NCBI GenBank assembly: GCA_963930655.1
Contig: OZ005605.1
Span: 1,867,501 to 1,931,500, forward strand
Source: Myrica gale
Taxonomy: Eukaryota; Streptophyta; Magnoliopsida; Fagales; Myricaceae
Length of the DNA: 64,000 nucleotides
Direction: 5' to 3'
Shown here one piece after another: positions 8,748 to 22,842 of the stretch (position 1 is the first letter of the stretch; each line of letters starts with the position of its first letter). Made by a program: the position numbers and the translations under genes. The notes beneath the pieces were generated by a model. It saw only the letters and a program-made list of their open reading frames with translations, had not been told where the DNA came from and searched no databases.

Positions 8748-11700
8748 ATCTCGCCACTTCTCAGAAAAATCCCCATATATATTATTTTCTCTCCTCGAGA
8801 GCATTCATCAGCATGACGATTGGGCGAGGGCTAGTGCTTTGTTCTGGACCAATCAACTGGAGTATTCTGTGAAATCATGAAAATACGATCCCTATTTATT
8901 AAATAATTAGGAGCAAAGAAGAAGTTGATTAGAAAGAAAAAAACAGTTCCTGAATAGTAGTGGAACCAAAAGTTGTAACTTGTGGGTTTCCAGATCCCCA
9001 AAAAAGTTTCTTTCCCAGGTAGGTAGAACAAATTGTCATACGATGGTTTGGATAAGTAAAAGAAAAATATAAAGTATAAGTGTTGAGGGAGGCAGCTTCT
9101 TCGTCTTTCTTTATAGCTTCCCCATCCTGTTTGCTTTTTCTTTTTCCTCTCCTCTTTAGAATCTTTTTTTATTGGTGGGACAGTGGGGGTAGGAAGAACC
9201 CTAGGGCATAATTTCTCTCCCAAATCTTCCCAGAAAAAGGACTACTGTTAAAGGTCATGGTTATGCAATTTAATATAAATGGAACTTTTGTTATATACTT
9301 GATAACTCCCCTCCCATTATATTATACAAGAGGCTCATCTAAGCATCAAGTGGACAGGGAGTGTTTGGTTTGTAGGGCTAATCAGGAGAGTGCGTGACTG
9401 ACATAAATTATAGCAATTTTGGTGTCTTATCGAGTACCACTAATTACTAAGTAATCATGACTGGCAAACAAAAAATATATTATCCAGATCACCACCCATG
9501 TCCCATGCAATGTCAGTGACTTTTATGCAATTTTTATGTACCCTCATCTGTACAAAATATCCATAGTGATAGGGTCCACTGGAATTTGCTACCAACTCAT
9601 CAAATGATTCTTTTACCATGTTTGGCTCGACTTAGTAATCGAAGTCCGAGCTTATGGCTCTCTATATACCAAATTTGCACGGCCTGTTAGTTGTCTCGTA
9701 GTTGTTTTTCTAGTTTAGCTCGGCGTTAGCATTCCAGGAATATTATAGTACTGTGAGAGTTTGCAATCAAAAGGGAAATGTATGGCTTTAGCTGGAAGAG
9801 AAGTTCAACTTACGTGCAAGTGGACCGACTTAATTACAGAAGTCTTTTATTATTCATGCAGGTTTAAACTTTAAAGTACTGTATTAATGATATGGGACAT
9901 GAGGGACGTCATATATATTTTATAGTGGGAAAACGTTTAGACTAAGGAAGGTAGTAAAGAAATAATAAGGGACCTCCTTATGCTGCATCAATTCCCGTGC
10001 CAAAATCAAACCGACAGAACCTGTTTTGGTTTTCACGGTTTCGAAGTGTCCATTCTCCATATGTATATACATGCACAAATAGAATACATTGATACCGATG
10101 TGGCAAGTTGGAGTAAGTTGATGATAACATTTGACTTTGTCCTTGTCCCTCGATTTTCGATTTCGTTCAAGTTCATATCCGTTTATGCCTGCTTTATCAC
10201 AAAGCTTTCTTGGAGCATTAATTTTGATTTGGGATCCAAACCCACGAGGATTTTATGTGTACGTTTTAGGTGAGGTTTGATACAAAATTTCTAAGAAATT
10301 AAACACATTCTAATTTTTAATATTTATACACATTCTAAACCTTTTATAAATTTTAATATTTAAAAATTTTAAAAATTTTAAGAATATTTTTCGAAGATTG
10401 ACAAACAAACATACACAGTCCAAGCTATGCGGTTTTCACATTCAATGATCTGAGCCATCTCTTCAACCTTCAGTCCTATCAGTTTTGAGAATAAAGAGAC
10501 AAAGGGAGATCAGGAAATCGTGTAAAAGATATAATGGTCAACCTTTTCAACTATTAATTGATTGTGGATTGTCGAGAAAAAAATTGACAGCGGATTATTA
10601 GAATACTTTCGCTCTCGTGATTCACAAAAATGGCCGGAGCAGGCGAAATATTGGAAATAGAAATTGATACTGTTTTGTTTAGCGGAAATCTATAATGTTC
10701 CAACTTTAATTGCCCGATCCAATGTGGACTCTAGTCCTCTATCAACCTTTTTCTACTGTTTTAAGCGTGGTTATAATTTATATTCTAACGTGAAGATCAG
10801 CAACTTTTCTCTTTGTAAGACCTGATATCTAGTCATAAGTTCACACCCTTTTTGACCGAAAAAGAAAGAGGAATATTTAAAAGTTTCCATGTCCTAAATC
10901 AGAATTTCACTTTTCTAATTCGCCTTAAGCTCAATGTTTTGCTTGCTGGATACAGGCCTAAATAAACTATACGGTACGTTTGCACAACATGCAGCGTTGA
11001 TAAGGCTGAGATAATTATGTGATAAAAACCTGTTCTATTTCCTTATATTTAAAAGAAAAAATCGAGAAAATTCCTAATGATATGAAACGTGCATCATATT
11101 TGGTAATATACATGAAAGATTCTCGAAGATTTGATTGGGGTCGATGAGAGATCGTATCTGTACTAGTTTTTTGTTTTTTTATATGAATTATCTCTTTGTA
11201 CTTCGTGCAAACAATCTTAGGGACCCATTATAATAGTTTCAACCCTACCAATAAATGGATACTAGAAACATTTTAGACAATGTTGCCGTATTTTGGTCCT
11301 TCGTTTATATATTTACGGACTAGTCGGTTGAAGTACAAGCATTATGTTATAAGCAAACAATCTCAGGGCAAGAAGAGCCCATTAGGGTAATGAAATGGAG
11401 ACCCTGCAGGCCAGGATCAGAACCTTGTTTGGGGTGAAAGCTGGGAAGCATTCATGAGAGTCTGAGACTGGTGTATGCAAATGGTGCCGATATTCAAACC
11501 AGGCAACATTGCTTCCAGATGTCACTGATTAGAGCCCTGCATATAAGTGGGACTCCTCTTCCACCATGGAGGCAACTCAGAGATCAAAACCAGACACGGC
11601 AATCTCAACAACCATCTTGCATATTCTATACGTACCGAGATTTTGATGACCCCCTAAGAAACGTGATTAAAGGTGTAATGATAGCGGAAAAACGTATCTG

Positions 11701-12045
11701 GTGCCCGGCAGAACAATCCCATGATAGCCCACCAAACTCATTGTGGAGTTGAGGCTATGAGCTTTTTCGATCTAGAGAACTCACACTAATGATTCATGTG
11801 TTAAGATTTTCGAAAACAATGATCTGTGGGTAGCTGACTTGACTTGCCATTGTAATCTGTGGGACTGAAATTGCTAGCTTCTCGAAGGGGCCATGTAAAT
11901 AAATTTCAACATGTGTTTGATTACGCATCTAGCTAGGCGTCTTCTACCAAAGAGAATCATGAGTCATCTCCACGGAAATTAATTTGACTCTCTTTATGCA
12001 CAAACGAATCCAGGTTTCAGGTAGGTTTTGATTGAGATGTATTAG
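8748..12045. other. Intergenic, no gene recognised
   Basis: About 3.3 kb with no recognisable coding similarity on either strand. Short frames at about 8831-9223 and 11471-11752 have no family features and I do not call them genes. Confidence 0.5.
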
Positions 12046-12392
12046 AATTTACACAATATGTGAAAGGTGGGCCTAACTCAACTCCAAAAGACGCCTTGAG
12101 GAGTGAGGGATGCCACAACCTTATAAGGAGCACATTGACTAGTTTCTCTAGCAATGTGGAACTCCCAACACGCCCCCTCACGTGTGGCGGGAGGACATCC
12201 AAGCCAACACGTGGAAACGGGTGACGGTGGACCACAAACTAGGAATTTTGCTCTGTACCATATTAAAATTTACACAATATGTGAAAGGTGGACCTAACTC
12301 AACTCCAAAAGACGCCTTGAGGAGTGAGGGATGCCACAACCTTATAAGGAGCACATTGACTAGTTTCTCTAGCAATGTGAGACTTCCAACAA
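12046..12392. repeat. Two near-identical ~125-bp direct repeats, LTR-like sequence
   Basis: The block starting ACACAATATGTGAAAGG and running through GACGCCTTGAGGAGTGAGGG and TATAAGGAGCACATTGAC to GCAATGTG occurs at about 12051-12170 and again at about 12272-12390, an offset of 221 bp. Between them is CACGCCCCCTCACGTGTGG and related sequence. This word set (cannot-miss phrase 'GGGATGCCACAACCTTATAAGG') is typical of degraded plant LTR retrotransposon termini. No coding domain is seen nearby. Confidence 0.7.
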
Positions 12393-15300
12393 GATGCATG
12401 CGTTGATTTAGGTATATATTGCTTGATTCTTTCATTCTAATCTCGGATTGACCCATTTGACGTAGTTAGTACATCTATTAAGAACTAAAATGTTTTCAAT
12501 TCCCTTGCCACACATTTTTACATCTTTGCAATTAAAATTGAGGTCTCAAATATGCTTTAATTTTTAGATAAATATACACGATGTGTTGACTTAGGTAATA
12601 TCTAAGTACCCATTATTAGAATCTAATATAAAAGGAGCTGTTAAACCCATTTTGAATTGGATTCTCATTAATTGGCACTAATTAATGCTAAAATTGTCAT
12701 AAAAAGGAAGACGAAGAAGAAAAAAAAGCACTTCCCTTCATTTATGAACGAGTAATGGGCCGGGAAATTTGACTATAATCGCATATATACGTGTTGTAAA
12801 CTTCGACTTCAGATTTCCTACACGTACAGTGGTAACGTGCATGGGAAAAGTTGACTTTCTATGTACTGACATATATATATATATATATATATAAAGTCTG
12901 GCGGGTAATTTGACCAAGCCTGTGCATTGAGCCTCCGGTTTTGAGCGTGAGAGACGCCAACAGGTTAATCGGAGACGTGAAAAGTTTACTTGAAAGACGG
13001 AAGGTAATAATCAGGCGTTCGATTAGAGGAGATGTCAGTTGCCTGGCTTTATACGTACAAAGGCATGTGACTGATGGTCTAGGAGAGCGTGGCATGGCAC
13101 TACCTCAGGCTCCTCAGCAGCACTTGATTTTTTTTTTTCTAGGCCAGCAGCTCTTGATTAATATAACCAAAGATGAGACGTTGTTTCTTTTGTTTTTGTT
13201 TTTGGGGGCATTCTTGCTTGTAAGTCTGCATAGAAAGAGTGACGGGAAGCACGGCGAGTCGGGCCTCTTTGCACGCGAAAAAGGGGCTGCCACTTCTCGG
13301 CAACCTTCTCATCAGTGTTCCTAGCCCAGCCTAATTGTATAAAAAATTTACTCAATTTTGAGAGAGAGCTTGGTTTTTTTGTCGGTTTCCGAGTTGTTCG
13401 GCATTTCTTGCTCTAAAACCACCTCTATGCCGTACTGATTTCCTTCTTTCTAGCCCACTTCCTTTCTCTTCGCCTGAAAAAATATCCAAAGCGACAGAAC
13501 CTCTTAATAGGACGTTATCTTGCGCGAATTAATATGTGAAGGAAAAAACATAATAAATTCACCAAAATTAAGGAAGACAAATGAATAACGCTTTGATCGG
13601 GAAAAACAATTGATCTACAAATTAATTAATTGTTGATAATTTGTTCCAGCTGAACAGCATTTAAGCTCACCTAGTTAGACATTTTCATTCTTTTAAGCCG
13701 ATTCAAGAGATATGGCCTACTTGAATTACTAGGAGGACCTCATGAATTGATAAGTTTATTCTCAAAACCCTACCCCTTCTCTCTCTTCCATTATTACGTA
13801 AACGGAATCAAGAAGTTAATAACGTGCCACTTGCAACAAAGCACTAGAAAATCAGTGCCACATGCCGAGTAATCAGAGACCGAATTCATAATTGGACCTG
13901 CCATGCTAACGGAAAACTGTTTCAATTATTCAAGGAAACGCAGGAGTAAATTAGAAGATTTTGTAGCTAGGGTTCTGATCATTGCGGATCTGCATATGGC
14001 AAATCATATGGGGGCTAGACAAATTAATGATCAGCTATATCTAGTCAAACTAGGCTTGTTGGGCTTGAATACTGCTATAATTCGAAAATTAATAATGCCT
14101 GTAACATGCTTAATTACTTTAATTAACTCGATCGAGGATATATAGCAGGATGTCCATCGTGTTCTGCACGGAATTCTCATTTTTTTTGAGGTGGCATTCA
14201 TGAAAGGACAGGTTCATAATGCAAATGAGCAGGCAACTCAATCTTGGTATTTGTCACATGGCCCAGATTTGTCGTTAGAAATAGTACTCTTTCCACTGCT
14301 TCTGCTGCTTGCTTAAGAATCTCCATGCAGCACTTCAGTAGTTTGTTGAGCAGTACTACTATTGTGGACAACTAAGATTCTCAGAGAAAACGAACAATTA
14401 ATAGTAACAGGATGCACATGAGGCTGACTGTAAAACGGCAAGTCAAAGAGTTTCTTCCTACTAATTCCTTCACCTCTAGTGCTCAATCAAAGAGAATCAT
14501 AATTGTACTGTCGTTGTGCTTAATTATATCTTTAACTAGAGCATTGGCTAACCTTGTAACCCATGTGGGCATGTTCCTGATCTTCAACATGCAGCTTATA
14601 GTTTTGATCCCGAGTTCTTACCCCAACATGTGGTGCAGATTTGTCCTCCGCCTAGCGTTTGATTTGCATTCATACATCCTTGCTATAATCTTATATATCA
14701 TGGCGGATGTTCAAACTTGGAATTTTACCCAAATTTCAGAAGGAACCCAATGAAAAAGATGCCACGGAAAATATCTATACCAATTATGAGACGAAATTCG
14801 TCGCTCAAGACATGCTAATTAAATGCGTCCAATTGTAATGTAGTCATACATTAGCCACCTTTGGAAACATATAGTCCCTACAAGTAATATGCAATAAAAC
14901 CAGCTCCTTTCCAAGGAAGTGCTACTGCGCTGGTGGTGACCCTCATCCACATTATTCCTAAGATATGCAAATACCAATGGGGTCTGTCTCTCGCCTGTCT
15001 GCTTACCCCAGAACCGCTAGCACATCGTTGTCCAGTTGATGAAACCACCAGTGGTGGTAAGGAGCTAACAGTTTCTCCAGGCTTAATGGGCTAATATTAC
15101 CCAGATTTCGGTTCCCATCAGTCCTTCGATTGCACTATAGATTCGATCCCTACCTGCTACAATATCTGCCTGCTCAGTCGTGGTGGATCTTGAACGTACA
15201 CTTCGAAATTCTTTGGATTTATGTGGCCAAGAGAAGCTCGCTCTTCAATTCTGGGTATTTAGGATATTAAAGGCCTACTACCTTCAGAAGTGTTTAATTA

Positions 15301-18300
15301 TTTTTTTGTTGTCAAAACAGGAGGGGCTTACCAAAGGTGGACCCATGCATGAATGCCAGAGAAATTGGAGGACCCATTGCCTTAAGGCCTCCCATTACTT
15401 TAAGGTAAGCTGTATATATACACAGTGGGGCAACTTTGACGTGGAAGATAAGGGCCATTTTTGGAGGTAACGCTTACCCTATCAACTTGAGTACTATTTG
15501 CTTTTCCTGATCCGGACCCATTGCCAATACTTTACCAAGCAGATCGAAAGACCTAAGTACCGCATTGGGTGCACAATTAAGCATTTTATATAGAAGTATG
15601 GGTAGGGAATATTTTCAATTCTTATGCCTATAGTTTGCATGAATTTGAGAGACATTAATTTCTAACCTGTTGGTGTGAAGCTAATTGTCAAGATTTGGAT
15701 GGTTCATTGGTTCTCCATGACAAGCTGATGAGAATAAGAGCTATGTTCTCGGAGGTGGGGGAGAGGCTGAGAGGTCGCGACTCGCAAATAAATCATCTGG
15801 AGGAACCGAGGACAGACATTCGAGGGGTCCCCCGCTCGTCACGTGCTTCCGGTCCTGTCACAGAAGACAGCTGCCCAACAAAACTGTGCTCTTCAGACAT
15901 CCACTCTACCCTCCCGACTCCCACCTCCTCTCTTACCCCACTCATCTGCTGCCAATTAGCTTCACACAGTTGTATCCCTCCACGTGACATTGAGCTACCT
16001 TGGTGTTGAGAACTGGTGCCCGATTGGACCTGTCAAGTTCCTAGCTAGCCCCTTTGGCCATAGCCTAATAATTAAGACTTGCATTTATGTCAACAAACTC
16101 GACTCATGGACTTCAGCTAGGTATTGAAATTGGTTGATATTTTGAAATTTATCCTGTTACAATTGATCAGCTACCTAGATTGTTCGAAAGATCTAAGAAA
16201 TATCAGCCCCTTTTGGAGTGTATGTGGTTACAAGTTGTTGTATATATGTTCTACAGACTACTGATATGCTCAATAGTTTGGTAGTGCAAATGATTTGTCC
16301 CTTCAGAAGATAAGAACTATCGAGTTTGTGGTAATCTTTTTGACTCGAAGATACCCTTATACGTTAGTGGATCTCTCACGGAAAGGTGTTGCACGATTAA
16401 GAAGCAAGGAGATCAGTACTACTGTCTCCACGCACGATGAATAAACCTAGAAGAGGATAGCTGTTAACTTTTGTCTTTTGATATATTTCAATAATATTTT
16501 ACATTTCGAGAATACAGATAAATAGGGAAACTTGCACTTCTAATTTCGGCTATACAGATTTCTAGGCAAGTATCATGGCAAGTATCATGGTCGATTCTAA
16601 TTTCGGCCATCCCTTGATTTGATTAGGTCGATTCTGCTATATCTTTCCTAACTTGTATCTTGACAGCTTACGCCAACATATCTTTCCTAACTTGTATCTT
16701 AACAGCTCACGCCAACAATAGCTTCAATCCGCGAGCATACAAATAATATGAAACCGTTAAATGGGGTTTTCTTTTCCTAAAACTTGCTAGGGTTTCATAA
16801 GTAAACAAGGAATCCATTACTTAATTCACGGAGCTTTATTGTAGCCGGGTTGAAAGTTGAAGAAATTTCGTCACCAGATCAGAAAGAAGAAAGCAAAGGA
16901 ATACACTTTTTACACGTGCAAACCTAGTTCGCTCTCATTCTTTATGCTTTCCGCGCGCTTGGCTTTGACTCCTTTGATGTCAATCTAGAGTTCTTTTGAT
17001 CTGTTAGTTCGAAATGCAATACGATACTTAAAAGTGCAAAATTGCTGAATCTTAACTTTTTGGTTAGTGACTGTCTAGCTAAATTTCCCAACCCGACACA
17101 TAAGATGAAATTTCACGGATTTGTCTCTGTCAGTTTGGTTGTCATAATATCATTGAAGATGAAACAGGACTCATGCTTAAAGCAATTTGAAAACTTCATT
17201 TCTCCTACTTGGGAGACTAAGTAGATGAAAAAAAAAGAGACTAGCTTATAGTTTCCACAGGCTAGGGAATTGGAATCCACCAACTTTGATTCCTTTGCTT
17301 TGGAATCTTCCAGTGCAGATTTTATAAACGCGTGGCTGCATGTTTTCTCTTTGTCCTCTTCTTTATGTGGTTTTGTAATTTAAAGCTAGATAAGAGCTGC
17401 AGGGCCAAAGAATTGCTGTGCTTCCTTCCAACTCAATCCGCCCTTATCTTGTTGTCTTCCCACTACCATTTGCCTCCTCCATTGCACGAGTGGGTGGGAG
17501 AGTTTGTGGCAGACAGCAACAAACACGCTCGGAACCACCTTGAAATTTTGGGTATGTGAAGGAGATTCCAGGCAAATTCATTAGAAAAAGATGCTTAGTT
17601 TACGTGCTCTGAATGGGCGATTAGATCTTTAGAAAAACGTGTTGGGACTAAGGAGGGAAACATAACTAATATAGAGTCTTCTCATTTAATAAATTTTTCA
17701 GGACAAAAAGAAAAAAAAAAATTGGGTTAGCTGATCACACAAAGCTAATATGTAGAGTAAAGTTGAGATGCTTTTTTCCAAAACCTGGATTAAAAAAATA
17801 ATAAAAAATTTAAAACATAACAGTGAGGCAGCAGAAGAGATACAGACAATTAAAAGGTCCGTTGTTCTTGGCAAAGGATGGGTCAGGCATGCTCATGGGC
17901 CTGAACTGTAGTTAGCAGATTGGGCTTACAACACTGGGTTTGGTCACAAAAGACTCAAATCTTGAAGGCTGAATTTGTTTGCAGCCCAAACAAGAATCTA
18001 GATTGAGTGCAGCTCAAACCTGTTGGAGAGAGTAGCCAGCTTTCTTTGATTCAATTATTGGGCCTCATCGAGTAGACAGACCATCTCACCGAGCCAGAGA
18101 GGCTTTTCTCTTTAAAAAGAAAAAAAGCCTGAAAGGATCAACTATAGATTTCATCATTCTGGTCAATCGGATTGGGTTTATGGACCTGAATACCTGGTTC
18201 AGGCCCACTTCTAATGTTCGCTGAATGGGCAGCAGCCCGATAGGCGGTCCAAAGCACAGACCATCATGCATGCAATTTAGATCTGGACGGCAAAAGTCGG

Positions 18301-19090
18301 TGGTCACGATTCATAAGCTTGAGGCTGTCAATGTGCCCCCTTCTTTTCTATGGTTCTAACGTCTTTGAAGAACCCAAAAACTCAAATGGTCGGTTCTATG
18401 AAGGCGGCTGGTGATTACCAGTAGCAAGTATTTTCTCCTTACGGGCCACCATTGTCAACTACACTCATCTTGAATGATAGCATAGTGTAACGGGTATATA
18501 TAAAAAAATTAAAAAACCCACTACAAATTTCTCTTCCTAGCTAGCCTCGACGTTTTGAACAATTTAAAACTAAATAAGCCAGACAAATAATTTTTTATCT
18601 TTTAGTTTGTGAAATAAAAAAATCACTTCAGCAGAAAAAAAATCTCATCATTTGATCCAAAATGTAATTTGGCGATGAAATTTTTTAAGAACACTTAGAA
18701 CAGCAGACGCGAGCACCCTTTTACTGCTACTATCACTAACTCACCTACTCTTTGAGTGGTTCATCGAATCCTCCTTTGCCACCATTCTCAAACTTCAATT
18801 GCAAGTCAAGCATGTCTGCCAGGGAAAATAAGCAAAGTGAGAGCTTGTCCTTGTCTTTCTTTCTATGATTACAAGCGAAGAAGCAAAACTTTCTCAAGGC
18901 AAAGGAGCAGATGGTCGGTGGAAGGTCACGACAATGCACAGTTCATTCTCTATCAATTACTGAGAAAAAAAACCAAGGCTGTGTCCCAAACTCACTACAA
19001 ATACCCCCCCTACTCCTCACTTGACTTGTGAGCCTTTTGATCGAGTCACTCAAACCCCAAGCTTTCACAAAAGCCCAAAGAACACAGCCT
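12393..19090. other. Intergenic, no gene recognised; a few simple repeats
   Basis: About 6.7 kb without a recognisable gene. It contains an (AT)n run at about 12869-12892 and a 39-bp tandem duplication at 16639-16716. Frames of 60-127 codons here (for example near 12941, 13903, 14412, 15695 and 17332) have no recognisable domains. The last few hundred bases hold the PIP1 promoter and 5' leader. A weak TATA-like TACAAATA lies near 18995-19002, about 120 bp before the PIP1 start. Confidence 0.45.
16639..16716. repeat. 39-bp tandem duplication
   Basis: The unit ATATCTTTCCTAACTTGTAT followed by CTT(G/A)ACAGCT(T/C)ACGCCAAC occurs twice in direct succession with two substitutions. Confidence 0.9.
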
Positions 19091-19118
19091 TTTGGTCCCT
19101 AAAACTAGAAGAGAGGAA

Positions 19119-20417
19119 ATGGAGGGGAAGGATGAAGATGTAAGGTTGGGAGCAAATAGGTACACAGAGAGGCAACCTATAGGAACAGCTGCTCAGAGCC
19201 AAGACAGCAAGGATTACAAGGAGCCTCCTCCGGCACCGCTATTTGATGCTGAGGAGCTATCATCATGGTCCTTTTACAGGGCAGGCATAGCCGAGTTTGT
19301 GGCCACATTCTTGTTCCTTTATATTACTCTGTCAACGGCGATGGGTGTGGTTAGATCTCAAAACAAGTGTTCTACAGTTGGTATTCAAGGCATTGCTTGG
19401 GCTTTCGGCGGGATGATCTTTGCTCTTGTCTATTGCACCGCTGGGATTTCAGGTAAAAAATACATAAACCAGCGGTCCAATTCCAAGTACATTTGTTGGT
19501 ATCCTTTGCAAGTATAAGATTTCGACAGGACTAATTCTCTGTGTTGGGCTGGTGGTGCAGGTGGTCATATTAACCCTGCAGTGACTTTTGGGCTTTTTTT
19601 GGCAAGGAAGCTCTCGCTGACGAGGGCGGTGTTTTACATAATCATGCAGTGTTTGGGAGCCATCTGCGGTGCCGGTGTGGTGAAGAGCTTCCAGAAAAAG
19701 CAGTACGAGATGCTTGGTGGTGGTGCCAATACCATTCAATCGGGCTATAGCACGGGTGGAGGCCTTGGAGCCGAGATTGTTGGCACCTTCGTGCTCGTCT
19801 ACACTGTCTTCTCCGCCACCGATGCCAAGCGAAATGCCAGAGATTCCCACGTTCCAGTAAGCATTCTTTACTCAATGTGCATTTTTCCTTGTGTACTTCT
19901 CAGTTGCAAGTTTCATTACTTGATACGCAAACTCCATGTCCAGATCTTGGCGCCCCTCCCCATTGGGTTTGCAGTGTTTCTGGTTCACTTGGCCACCATC
20001 CCTATCACAGGGACAGGTATCAACCCGGCTAGGAGTCTTGGGGCAGCTCTTATCTACAACAAGGATCAAGCTTGGGACAACCATGTAAGCTTTTGCATTG
20101 GATTGCATCTTCGTTCTTAGTAATTTAACAATATCTGTTCACAATGGAATTTTTCACATATTCAAAAACGAAAATATACGGTCGAGAGAAGCAGGAATCT
20201 GTATCAGTTCTGACAAGGAATCCGTTTCATTAGGAATAAAGCTTTCTCACAAAAGAAAGTCTAATGGGGAACAGATTGTTCCAGAATTTCACTGATAGTC
20301 TATTGTTGACACTTTCTGTTGCAGTGGATATTCTGGGTAGGACCATTCATTGGTGCAGCACTTGCTGCATTGTATCATCAGATAGTGATCAGGGCCGTCC
20401 CATTCAAGTCCAAATGA
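19119..20417 (+). CDS. PIP1: PIP1-subfamily plasma membrane aquaporin
   Basis: Water (and possibly small neutral solute) channel of the plasma membrane; PIP1 proteins usually reach the membrane as heterotetramers with PIP2. Four exons: 19119-19452, 19561-19856, 19944-20084 and 20325-20417, all with GT-AG introns, giving 287 residues, the normal PIP1 length. The long PIP1-type N terminus is present ([32 protein letters not shown]). Six membrane helices follow, with both NPA motifs (residues 116-118 in [11 protein letters not shown] and 237-239 in [11 protein letters not shown]). His225, Thr234 and Arg240 fit the F-H-T-R water-selective filter, and the PIP signature [15 protein letters not shown] is intact. 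Two short segments differ from common PIP1s: the end of helix 1/loop A ([15 protein letters not shown]) and loop C ([13 protein letters not shown]). PIP2-style C-terminal phosphoserines are absent, as expected for PIP1. Poly(A)-like AATAAA sites follow at about 20443 and 20545. Confidence 0.96.
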
Positions 20418-20559
20418 TGCATCACCGAAGCAATTAATTACCAATAAACTTGTTTGTTCGTATCTAAGTTATCCGACGCATGGGCCTGTTTCTTTTCCCA
20501 GGGCTTTTGCTTGTATTTTCTTCTTCCTCTATGTAAAGGGCAAGCAAAATAAATGATCA

Positions 20560-22616
20560 GGCGTACGTTCTGGTGGTTCCTTCTCACTCAACTTCGTATC
20601 TGTGGTGGGTTTGCTTGTGCTATAAGTACTCAATAATGGCAGATGTATAATGTACGGATTCAAACCCAAAATAATTTGTCATTTGGAGCTCTTTCTCTTA
20701 ATTTGGGATGGGATAAAACGGTTTGGTAAGCAGCCATCATCAAATGGAAAGGAACAATATCTCAAATACTGTAATACTTCGTGTGTTGTGTGTTATGTGT
20801 ACTGGATTGTTCTATTGAAAAGAATTATGTAGAAATGAAGTCAATCTAATAAGAGCTTTCATGTGCATGCAATAAATGAGCATGCATTATAACATGAACT
20901 TATACCAATCAAGGTCTGGGTTTGTAAGGCGCAGCTATGAAGATCATATGGTAACCCTGGGTTTATCAACTAACCAGGAATAATATGGCATACGCTTCAT
21001 AGCTAGATCTATCGAACTATATTTCTTGAAACCTCTGCCAAATTTAGAGATTTAGAGAGAGAGAGAGAGAGAGCCAGGAAGTTCGGTACGAAGAAGCTAC
21101 GCATTTCAAACTTCAAAGAACTCTCACTTACCAAACATAAATGACGAATCTGAAAATGAAAGAAATTGGAGAAAAAATGCTCATCAACGTCATCAGGGTT
21201 TGGCTGAAACAAAATAACATTTACCGCAAATCAAAGCACAAATGGCAAAAATTTCAGAACTCCAGATACTTGAGTCAATACATAGCCTTTCACACTCTCG
21301 CAATGGCAAGAGAGAAGAGGGATTGTGGTTGAGCTTACAGATATCTTAGAAAATGCCTACCCAATCCTCAGTGAATTGTTTTAGATTGTTGCAAGTATAC
21401 ATAATCCCTAGTGCATTGTTGCAGAATCCTAATCAGCATTTTCAGAAACACTAACAATGCCCTAGGGATGATGGAAACCTGCAATAATCTAAAGCCACAA
21501 AACATCATAAATATTTCAAACCCCTAATCTTCAGCCAATTGGTAGATTCAGTTAATTTCTCATTACTTGCTCTAATTATCTTTTTAAAAAATAGAATCGT
21601 TTGATTTAAAAATGGGACCCGATCAAAGCAAAAACAAGTACTCGAGACGAATATTAAGCACACATCAATTCACAAAAGCGAAACAAAAGCAGAGACAACC
21701 ACGGGAGACTGAACTGTTAGAATATTTTCTTAAGGTGAGTAATTGATATTGAAGTTTTATAGATTATGATGAAAGTTAAATAAGATTATAGAATCTGTAG
21801 CAGATTTAAATTTAAAATTAATTGAATAATGATTATAATTTAATTTTAAATTTAAATTGAAATTGAAATTATAATAATTAGATAAAGATTATTATTTAAT
21901 TTTGAATTTAAATTTTTTTAATAGAAAAAACAAATCAAAATTTATAACATATTAAAATTCCCTGACGGCAGCGACAGAGGGAGCTGCAACAAACCACCGG
22001 AAAGGCAAGAGGCCAGAGAGAGAGAGAAATGACGATGAGCGCCAGTAGAGATGTGCTTTGGGCCTAGAGCACTGTCACTGAAAAAGAACCTTATTGCTTT
22101 ATTGGAGCGAATTTGTTTTCAATTTACCTGCACCGCTGGAATTAAAAACAGTTCCGACTCATTCATTGCGTTTGCTCTCGTCTCGAGGGTGCCTTTCTGA
22201 CACATCGATGGATTCTCTATGCTCCTCGTTTGCCAATTATATTGTAGTTTCTGAAAACCAATTAAAACGAAACAGGATTTGAGTATTGTATTAGAAATTC
22301 CCAAAAAATAAATTAGTACAAGTATGTCATCTTATTATATAAAGCCAAAAATGACAAATGGATCTTGTGGAGGAGAGCCCATCTATGTTGCCTGGACCTT
22401 ACATTTGATTCTACAGCCTCTTTCTTATTTATAAAATTGTTTGATTGCTTATGTACTTCATTTTCTATGTCACCCAGCCCATCTCAAAAAAAAAAAATCT
22501 TCCTTTTTCACATTAAATGAACTCTGAGCGTATCAATCATATCAGGAAAAATTTTGCACTGGCACAACTTTGGCATCAGATTCTTTGTCTGGAAAAAAAA
22601 TCCAGTGGATACCTAC
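20560..22616. other. Intergenic, no gene recognised
   Basis: PIP1 3' flank and AT-rich DNA. A (GA)n run lies at about 21056-21074, and a very AT-rich stretch of TTTAAATT-type words at about 21770-21930. No coding similarity seen. Confidence 0.5.
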
Positions 22617-22619
22617 TAA

Positions 22620-22818
22620 GGGTGGGTTTGTGTGGTAAAATTTTTGGTATTGGGTTTAGTGTTGGTATTGAGTTTAGTGAAAAAGTGAAGAGAGATGTAA
22701 TATTTTATAGTTTTTGTAATTTTTTATATTTTTTGATGGAAGAGAGAGAGATTATATTGGAGTATTTTATTAAGAGAGAGATAAAATTTTGGGTAAAATT
22801 TTAGTGACAAACGCAGCC
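22620..22818. mobile_element. Tourist-like (PIF/Harbinger) MITE, family 1, copy A
   Basis: 199 bp flanked by TAA on both sides (22617-22619 and 22819-22821), the PIF/Harbinger target site. The left end GGGTGGGTTTGT pairs with the right end ACAAACGCAGCC. Internal words such as AGAGAGAGATTATATTGGAG and GGTATTGGGTTTAGT are shared with the copy at 27813-28011, which is the same length. Confidence 0.88.
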
Positions 22819-22842
22819 TAAATCTACTGGACGAGGAACACA

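Noticed and set aside
12869-12892. AT dinucleotide runs (also near 29876, 32338 and 62702) as functional elements
   Set aside because: Ordinary plant microsatellites with no positional link to a gene start.
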